Shown one piece after another: positions 14,959 through 19,436 of a stretch of DNA of 19,436 bases. Every line of letters begins with the position of its first letter. Position 1 is the stretch's first letter. Below the pieces are notes generated by a model that had not been told where the DNA came from, made no database searches, and saw only the letters and a program-made list of their open reading frames with translations. The stretch is taken from NCBI GenBank assembly GCA_031262005.1, contig JAISIO010000009.1, forward strand, positions 1 to 19,436, given 5' to 3'. Position numbers and translations under genes: made by a program. The stretch comes from Bacteroidales bacterium (GTDB lineage: Bacteria > Bacteroidota > Bacteroidia > Bacteroidales > UBA1715).

Positions 14959-16605
14959 ATGAAACGATTGAAACGAATATGTTTACTTGCGCTGTTATTT
15001 ATATCGCCGTTATTTTTAACAAGTTACGACGACAATAAAAACTTTGCTATTGCGAAAAATCTTGATGTATTCTATGCCCTATTTCAAGAACTGAATGCGC
15101 ACTATGTTGATGAATTAGATCCTACACTTTTAATGCAGCACACTATAAACAAAATGCTTGAAAGTTTAGACCCCTACACTCGCTACATTCCCGAAGCCGA
15201 TGTGGAACGCGCCCGTTTTGCCATTAGCGGCGAATATGGCGGTATTGGCGCATTGATGCAAAACAACAGCGACAGCCTTTTGGTAATTGCCGAACTGTAC
15301 GAGAACTCACCGGCACACAAAGCGGGTTTACTCCCGGGCGACGTAATTGTAACAGTCGATGGAAATTCGGTGCGCAATAAACCGGTAGAGGAAGTGCAAG
15401 AACTTGTGCAAGGAGCACCCGAAACTGCGCTAAAAATAGGTGTGCAACGCCATAGCTGTGCCAACGTGATAACTTTTACCGTTGTTCGGCAAAAAATACA
15501 TGTAGCGAGTATGCCATATAGCGGATTGGTAGATGATAGCACAGGATACATAAAACTTTCAAGTTTTTCGCAAGGATGTGCGAATGACATAAAAAAAGCA
15601 CTCCAAACACTCCAATCGCAAGGAGCAACAAGTTTGATACTCGACCTGCGTAACAATCCCGGCGGGCTTTTAGTAGAAGCGGTGCAGATTGTAAATTTAT
15701 TCGTACCTCAGAATACAAAAATTGTGTACACCAAAGGAAAAAACACTCTTTCCGAAGCAAGTTTTTTTACCCGCGAACAAGCTCTCGACACACACATTCC
15801 TATTGTGGTTTTGGTAAATAAAAATTCGGCATCGGCATCGGAAATTGTTGCAGGTGCATTGCAAGACTTAGATAGAGCGGTAATTTTGGGTGAACAAACA
15901 TTTGGCAAAGGTTTGGTACAAACGCGCGTGGATTTGCCTTATAACAATATGTTGCGAGTCACCAATTCCAAATATTACATTCCAAGCGGACGATGTATTC
16001 AAAAAAAGGATTATTCCAATCACTTTGGCGAAGTGATACAAACCGACACTGTGCAACACACATTTTACACACAGAATAAACGAGCAGTAAAAGATGCCGG
16101 CGGAATTATTCCCGACAAAATTATTGTCGAAGATAGTTTGTCCGGATTGGTGCACTATCTTGTTCATCAGAATATACTACAAAACTTTGTTAATCAACAG
16201 TATTCCTTTTCCGACACGTCTCACATTCACATTGCAACATTTTCGTGCAACGATAGTGTGTTTCAAGCATTTCAAACATACGCCACTCCTCTACTTGCAC
16301 AGTACAAAAGTGCCACAATGCAGCTAATCGAAGAGTTACAAGCAACAAACAGCAGCGAGAAACTATTAGCTAATACTGATATTGAAGCTCTCAAACGTAG
16401 CGCACAAACAAGTCAATTACAAGAATTTGCAACAAATCGAACGCTTATAAAAACCCTATTGGAAACCGCCGTAATGCAACGGTTGTATTTTGAGCGCGGA
16501 AAAATACAGCACAGCATTGCCGGCGACAATTACGTGCAAGAGGCACAAAAATACATTGCCGACAAAAATTTGTATACCAGTGTTTTACAAGGGCAGAAAA
16601 GATAG
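14959..16605 (+). CDS. ctpA: S41-family C-terminal processing peptidase (tail-specific protease)
   Basis: This 548-residue exported serine protease begins with a signal sequence (MKRLKRICLLALLFISPLFL). Residues 32-85 form the N-terminal helical part (DPYTRYIPEAD), and about 88-170 a PDZ domain (GEYGGIGALM, GLLPGDVIVTVDGNSV). The protease core has ILDLRNNPGG (228-236), NSASASEIVAGALQD with catalytic S292, and GEQTFGKGLVQ with K317, giving the Ser-Lys dyad at the usual 25-residue spacing. About 170 C-terminal residues (after 380) are the less conserved extension common in Bacteroidetes members. It would act in the periplasm on proteins with unfolded C-termini. No lipobox is present (the only early Cys is inside the hydrophobic core). 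It lies 72 bases after yidD. No clear terminator follows. Confidence 0.95.
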   Translation: MKRLKRICLLALLFISPLFLTSYDDNKNFAIAKNLDVFYALFQELNAHYVDELDPTLLMQHTINKMLESLDPYTRYIPEADVERARFAISGEYGGIGALMQNNSDSLLVIAELYENSPAHKAGLLPGDVIVTVDGNSVRNKPVEEVQELVQGAPETALKIGVQRHSCANVITFTVVRQKIHVASMPYSGLVDDSTGYIKLSSFSQGCANDIKKALQTLQSQGATSLILDLRNNPGGLLVEAVQIVNLFVPQNTKIVYTKGKNTLSEASFFTREQALDTHIPIVVLVNKNSASASEIVAGALQDLDRAVILGEQTFGKGLVQTRVDLPYNNMLRVTNSKYYIPSGRCIQKKDYSNHFGEVIQTDTVQHTFYTQNKRAVKDAGGIIPDKIIVEDSLSGLVHYLVHQNILQNFVNQQYSFSDTSHIHIATFSCNDSVFQAFQTYATPLLAQYKSATMQLIEELQATNSSEKLLANTDIEALKRSAQTSQLQEFATNRTLIKTLLETAVMQRLYFERGKIQHSIAGDNYVQEAQKYIADKNLYTSVLQGQKR

Positions 16606-16663
16606 AAACAATTTGCGGTCTACTCAAAAACCGAAGCGTGTGTAACTAAGTAAAGTCAAAAAA

Positions 16664-17218
16664 CTACACTCGTACTCGCACTTTGTATTTAGCCGCAACT
16701 TTCCCTTTTTCAATGTTTTGCAACTTTCCTTTAATCAAACGTTTTTTCAATACATTCAGGCGATCTACAAACATTTTTCCTTGTAAATGGTCGTATTCAT
16801 GCAGTATAATGCGTGCGCAAATACCAGAAAATGTATCGGTTCGTTCCACAAAATTTTCATCGCAATAGCGTATGCGGATAGTTTCTTTGCGAGCAACGTC
16901 TTCGTGTAAAGTGGGAACGCTCAAACAGCCTTCGTTAAAAAACCATTCTTTACCGCTTTCTTCCAATATTTGCGGATTGATAAACACACGTCTAAAATCT
17001 TTGGCATCGGCATAATCGTCGGCAAAACCCGACGCATCGACTACAAATACACGAATAGGTAAACCTATTTGCGGAGCTGCAAGCCCTACTCCATCGGCAT
17101 TGTCCATGGTTTCATACATATCAGCTATCAACTGCTGTAAATCCGGATAGTTTTTATCTATATCAAGAGCTGGTTTTCGTAGAACGGTATTACCGTATAA
17201 AAAAATTGGTTTTATCAT
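16664..17218 (-). CDS. def: Peptide deformylase
   Basis: This 184-residue metalloenzyme removes the formyl group from the N-terminal Met of new proteins. The three family motifs are present: GVGLAAPQ (43-50), EGCLS (96-100, with ligand C98) and HEYDH (140-144, with ligands H140 and H144 and catalytic E141). Length is normal, with a basic C-terminal tail (KVAAKYKVRVRV). The start codon overlaps the ruvX stop as ATGA, so translation is probably coupled. It is the last gene of the rho-ruvX-def cluster. No hairpin terminator is evident in the 58 bases before the convergent ctpA stop, so the two transcripts may overlap or rely on Rho. Confidence 0.98.
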   Translation of the reverse strand: MIKPIFLYGNTVLRKPALDIDKNYPDLQQLIADMYETMDNADGVGLAAPQIGLPIRVFVVDASGFADDYADAKDFRRVFINPQILEESGKEWFFNEGCLSVPTLHEDVARKETIRIRYCDENFVERTDTFSGICARIILHEYDHLQGKMFVDRLNVLKKRLIKGKLQNIEKGKVAAKYKVRVRV

Positions 17219-17730
17219 AACGAGTTATTATTTTGTTCCATATACGATTGTAGAATAATTGTGGCACTAATAGTATCCACAAGTTCCTTATTTTGTCTGT
17301 CTGTTTTTTTCAATCCTGCGGCACGCATTGTTTGATGCGCTATTGTTGAAGTAAAGCGTTCATCAACAAATACTATAGGAATATGCGGAAATTTTTGTGC
17401 ACACTGTTTGGCAAATATATTCACATATTTCGCATTTTCAGCAGCTTCGTTGTGTAACGTACGAGGCATACCTATAATAAATTTTTCAACCTTTTCGGTA
17501 GCACAATAGTTTTCCAAAAACTGCAATAATTCATGAGAACGCACGGTTGCCAATCCGTTTGCAATCAGTTGCAAAGGGTCGGTAACAGCTATTCCAGTAC
17601 GTTTGGTGCCATAATCAATAGCGAGCAAGCGAGCTCTTTCTCGCTTTTTCAGTAAGGGAGAAAGCGATTCCGAAACTTCCGCCGTGGGATATGTTTCAAA
17701 GCGATTAGTATGTTTGCTCTGCCTATTCAT
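17215..17730 (-). CDS. ruvX: RuvX/YqgF RNase H-fold nuclease
   Basis: This 171-residue member of the RuvX/YqgF (RNase H-like) family has AIDYGTKRTGIAVTDPLQ (catalytic D39), KFIIGMPRTLHNE, VFVDERFTS and the closing DTISATIILQSYME. YqgF has been tied to 16S/pre-rRNA 5' end processing and RuvX to Holliday-junction resolution in different bacteria; which applies here is open. Most family members begin within a few residues of the first strand, but this one has about 33 extra N-terminal residues (NRQSKHTNRFETYPTAEVSE). No internal ATG is available, so either the extension is real or a TTG near residue 36 is used. It sits 26 bases after rho and overlaps def by 4 bases. Confidence 0.95.
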   Translation of the reverse strand: MNRQSKHTNRFETYPTAEVSESLSPLLKKRERARLLAIDYGTKRTGIAVTDPLQLIANGLATVRSHELLQFLENYCATEKVEKFIIGMPRTLHNEAAENAKYVNIFAKQCAQKFPHIPIVFVDERFTSTIAHQTMRAAGLKKTDRQNKELVDTISATIILQSYMEQNNNSL

Positions 17731-17756
17731 TTTTCATTTTGCAAATTGAAACACGT

Positions 17757-19430
17757 TTATAAGCTTCCCATAGAAAGCAAAAATTCATCGTTATCGTGAG
17801 TCATAGGCATTCGTTTACTCAAAAATTCCATTGCCTCCACCGGATTCATATCATTTAAGAAATTGCGCAATACCCATTGTTTGCTCAATCGAACTTTATC
17901 TACCAACAAATCGTCGCGGCGAGTGCTCGATAAATTAACATCAACCGCAGGATAAATGCGTTTATTGGAAATTCTACGATCTAACTGAAGTTCCATATTG
18001 CCGGTTCCTTTAAATTCTTCAAAAATCACTTCGTCCATTTTCGATCCGGTTTCGGTAAGTGCCGTAGCAATAATAGTGAGCGAACCGCCATTTTCAATAT
18101 TTCGTGCAGCACCAAAAAAACGTTTTGGTTTGTGCAGCGCATTTGCATCAACCCCTCCCGAAAGAATTTTTCCCGATGCCGGTTGCGCCATATTAAATGC
18201 ACGAGCAAGACGTGTAATTGAATCCAAGAGAATACACACATCGTGTCCGCATTCCACCAAACGTTTCGCTTTTTCGAGTACAATATTGGCAACTTTCACA
18301 TGTCGGTCGGCAGGTTCATCGAAAGTAGAAGCTATCACTTCGGCTTTCACACTGCGTTTCATATCAGTAACCTCTTCGGGGCGTTCATCAATCAATAGTA
18401 TTAATAAGTATACCTCGGGGTGATTGTCGGCTATTGCGTTGGCAACATTTTTGAGCAACGTAGTTTTTCCCGTTTTCGGTTGCGCCACAATCAATCCGCG
18501 CTGACCTTTACCAATGGGGGTAAAAAGGTCGATTACGCGCGTTGATAAATCGCAATGATTACTACCTGTAAGATTAAATTTTTCTTCCGGGAACAATGGC
18601 GTAAGATGGTCAAAATGCACTCTATCGCGCACTTCTTCCGGGGTTCTACCGTTAATTCGCTCCACTTTCGTAAGCGGGAAATATTTATCGCCTTCTTTCG
18701 GAGGTCGAATAAAACCTTCCACCGTATCACCGGTTTTCAATCCGAACACTTTTATTTGCGATTGAGATACGTAAATATCATCAGGCGAATTCAAATAATT
18801 ATAATCAGCCGAGCGCAAAAATCCAAAACCTTCCGGCATCATATCGAGTACACCGCTTCCAATAATAATATCATCGAATTCCGAAGGTTTTTCTTCTCCG
18901 TTCGCATTGTTTTGTTTCTGATTATTCTGGTTATTTTGGTTGCGAGAATTATTATTTTGCTTTGAATTTTTTTGATTTTGGTTATGCTGTGATTTTTGTT
19001 TTTCTTGTGTTGGTTCTTTTTGAATAACAGGTTGTTCGGCTTGCACAACCACCTCAGGTTCTGCAGCGGTTTGCTCTTCCTTAGGTTGAGATTTTTCTCC
19101 AACATCGTTACTATCGGCAGTGTGTTCATGTTGTTGCACAAGCGATGTTTCGTCGTTGTTCGCCGAATGAGTGGTTCGAATACGTTTTCTACCTTTAGTT
19201 TTTGATGCGCTGTTTTGTTCGCCTGCCGCTTTTTGTTCGTTTGCAACTATGTTTGTTTCTGCTATAGGAGCGGGTTCTTCGGGAGTTTGAACAGGTAAAG
19301 AACCTTGTTTTTCAAGAATACGAAACGTAAGGTCTTCTTTTGAGAGATTTGCAGTTTCAATACCTAATTTCTTGGCAATAGATTTCAGTTTCAAAGCGTG
19401 CATAGCAATTAAATCGGCAGCTTGGTGCAT
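17757..19430 (-). CDS. rho: Transcription termination factor Rho with Q/N-rich disordered insertion
   Basis: This 557-residue hexameric RNA-dependent ATPase ends transcripts at rut sites. Residues 1-42 are the Rho N-terminal helical domain (LKSIAKKLGIE..NLSKEDL). About 43-185 is low-complexity and disordered, with a Q/N-dominated stretch at 147-176. About 190-262 is the cold-shock-like primary RNA-binding domain (GVLDMMPEGFGFLRSADYNY). The ATPase core has the Walker A AQPKTGKTT (316-324), IDERPEEVTDM, and the Walker B region VCILLDSITR (398-407), ending at GSL. The usual Rho length is about 420, so the insertion explains the excess. The start Met aligns with other Bacteroidetes Rho starts; only six bases lie beyond it in the window, so the promoter is not visible. 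It leads the rho-ruvX-def cluster. Confidence 0.97.
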   Translation of the reverse strand: MHQAADLIAMHALKLKSIAKKLGIETANLSKEDLTFRILEKQGSLPVQTPEEPAPIAETNIVANEQKAAGEQNSASKTKGRKRIRTTHSANNDETSLVQQHEHTADSNDVGEKSQPKEEQTAAEPEVVVQAEQPVIQKEPTQEKQKSQHNQNQKNSKQNNNSRNQNNQNNQKQNNANGEEKPSEFDDIIIGSGVLDMMPEGFGFLRSADYNYLNSPDDIYVSQSQIKVFGLKTGDTVEGFIRPPKEGDKYFPLTKVERINGRTPEEVRDRVHFDHLTPLFPEEKFNLTGSNHCDLSTRVIDLFTPIGKGQRGLIVAQPKTGKTTLLKNVANAIADNHPEVYLLILLIDERPEEVTDMKRSVKAEVIASTFDEPADRHVKVANIVLEKAKRLVECGHDVCILLDSITRLARAFNMAQPASGKILSGGVDANALHKPKRFFGAARNIENGGSLTIIATALTETGSKMDEVIFEEFKGTGNMELQLDRRISNKRIYPAVDVNLSSTRRDDLLVDKVRLSKQWVLRNFLNDMNPVEAMEFLSKRMPMTHDNDEFLLSMGSL

Positions 19431-19436
19431 AAAAAA

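Noticed and set aside
15183..15656. 157-codon minus-strand open frame inside ctpA
   Set aside because: It is the antisense of a well-supported protease, and its translation is rich in Ser, Cys and Arg in the manner of a shadow frame.
16606..16663. A shared terminator between convergent ctpA and def
   Set aside because: No hairpin of useful length is present; termination here is not explained by the sequence.
1..19436. CRISPR array, tRNA or rRNA genes, prophage or restriction system
   Set aside because: No direct-repeat and spacer pattern, no cloverleaf or rRNA-like stretch noticed by eye, and no recombinase, methylase or phage structural gene among the open frames. A tRNAscan or Infernal run was not possible.

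Overview
The window looks like a chromosomal piece of a Bacteroidota (Bacteroidetes) bacterium, probably Bacteroidales or a near relative. The reasons are moderate-to-low GC, almost no Shine-Dalgarno sites, several promoters of the form TTTG-N18..21-TAnnTTTG (the Bacteroidetes primary-sigma pattern), and Bacteroidetes-type proteins: a DUF5686 outer-membrane protein with a carboxypeptidase-like plug, a PepSY-like exported protein, a Rho with a long Q/N-rich insertion, and a DnaE with a fused proofreading domain.

Region 1 (1-1004) is a small graveyard of mobile DNA. It holds the last 36 codons of a transposase entering from the left edge, an intact HicA-type toxin gene (160-336) without a recognisable antitoxin, the decayed C-terminal end of a PolB-like 3'-5' exonuclease (413-640, minus) with an in-frame stop, and a fragment of an IS4-type transposase (760-930, minus). 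It ends at the pckG terminator.

Region 2 (952-9000) is metabolic and envelope DNA. GTP-dependent PEP carboxykinase (pckG, minus) has a well-formed promoter and terminator. Divergent from it is an exported PepSY-like protein, which converges through a shared hairpin on a stand-alone CheY-like receiver. That receiver is divergent from a Na+/phosphate-type cotransporter carrying an Ig-like N-terminal domain and a PhoU-like tail. The cotransporter converges on the DUF5686 outer-membrane protein.

Region 3 (9100-16605, plus) holds replication and housekeeping genes: the 1497-residue epsilon-alpha fusion DnaE, thioredoxin with a strong terminator inside a larger inverted repeat, a small AT-rich orphan protein of unknown function, the YidD membrane-insertion factor, a heptanucleotide repeat that starts in the yidD stop codon, and an S41 C-terminal processing peptidase.

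Region 4 (16664-19430, minus) is a compact rho-ruvX-def cluster, with an ATGA overlap between ruvX and def, covering transcription termination, a RuvX/YqgF nuclease-fold protein and N-formyl removal.

Most of the window is conserved core genome. I see no clear undescribed multi-gene system, CRISPR array, rRNA or tRNA. The most unusual parts are the left-hand graveyard with its orphan HicA, the AT-rich orphan gene at 14209-14589, and small repeat and palindrome structures between genes.
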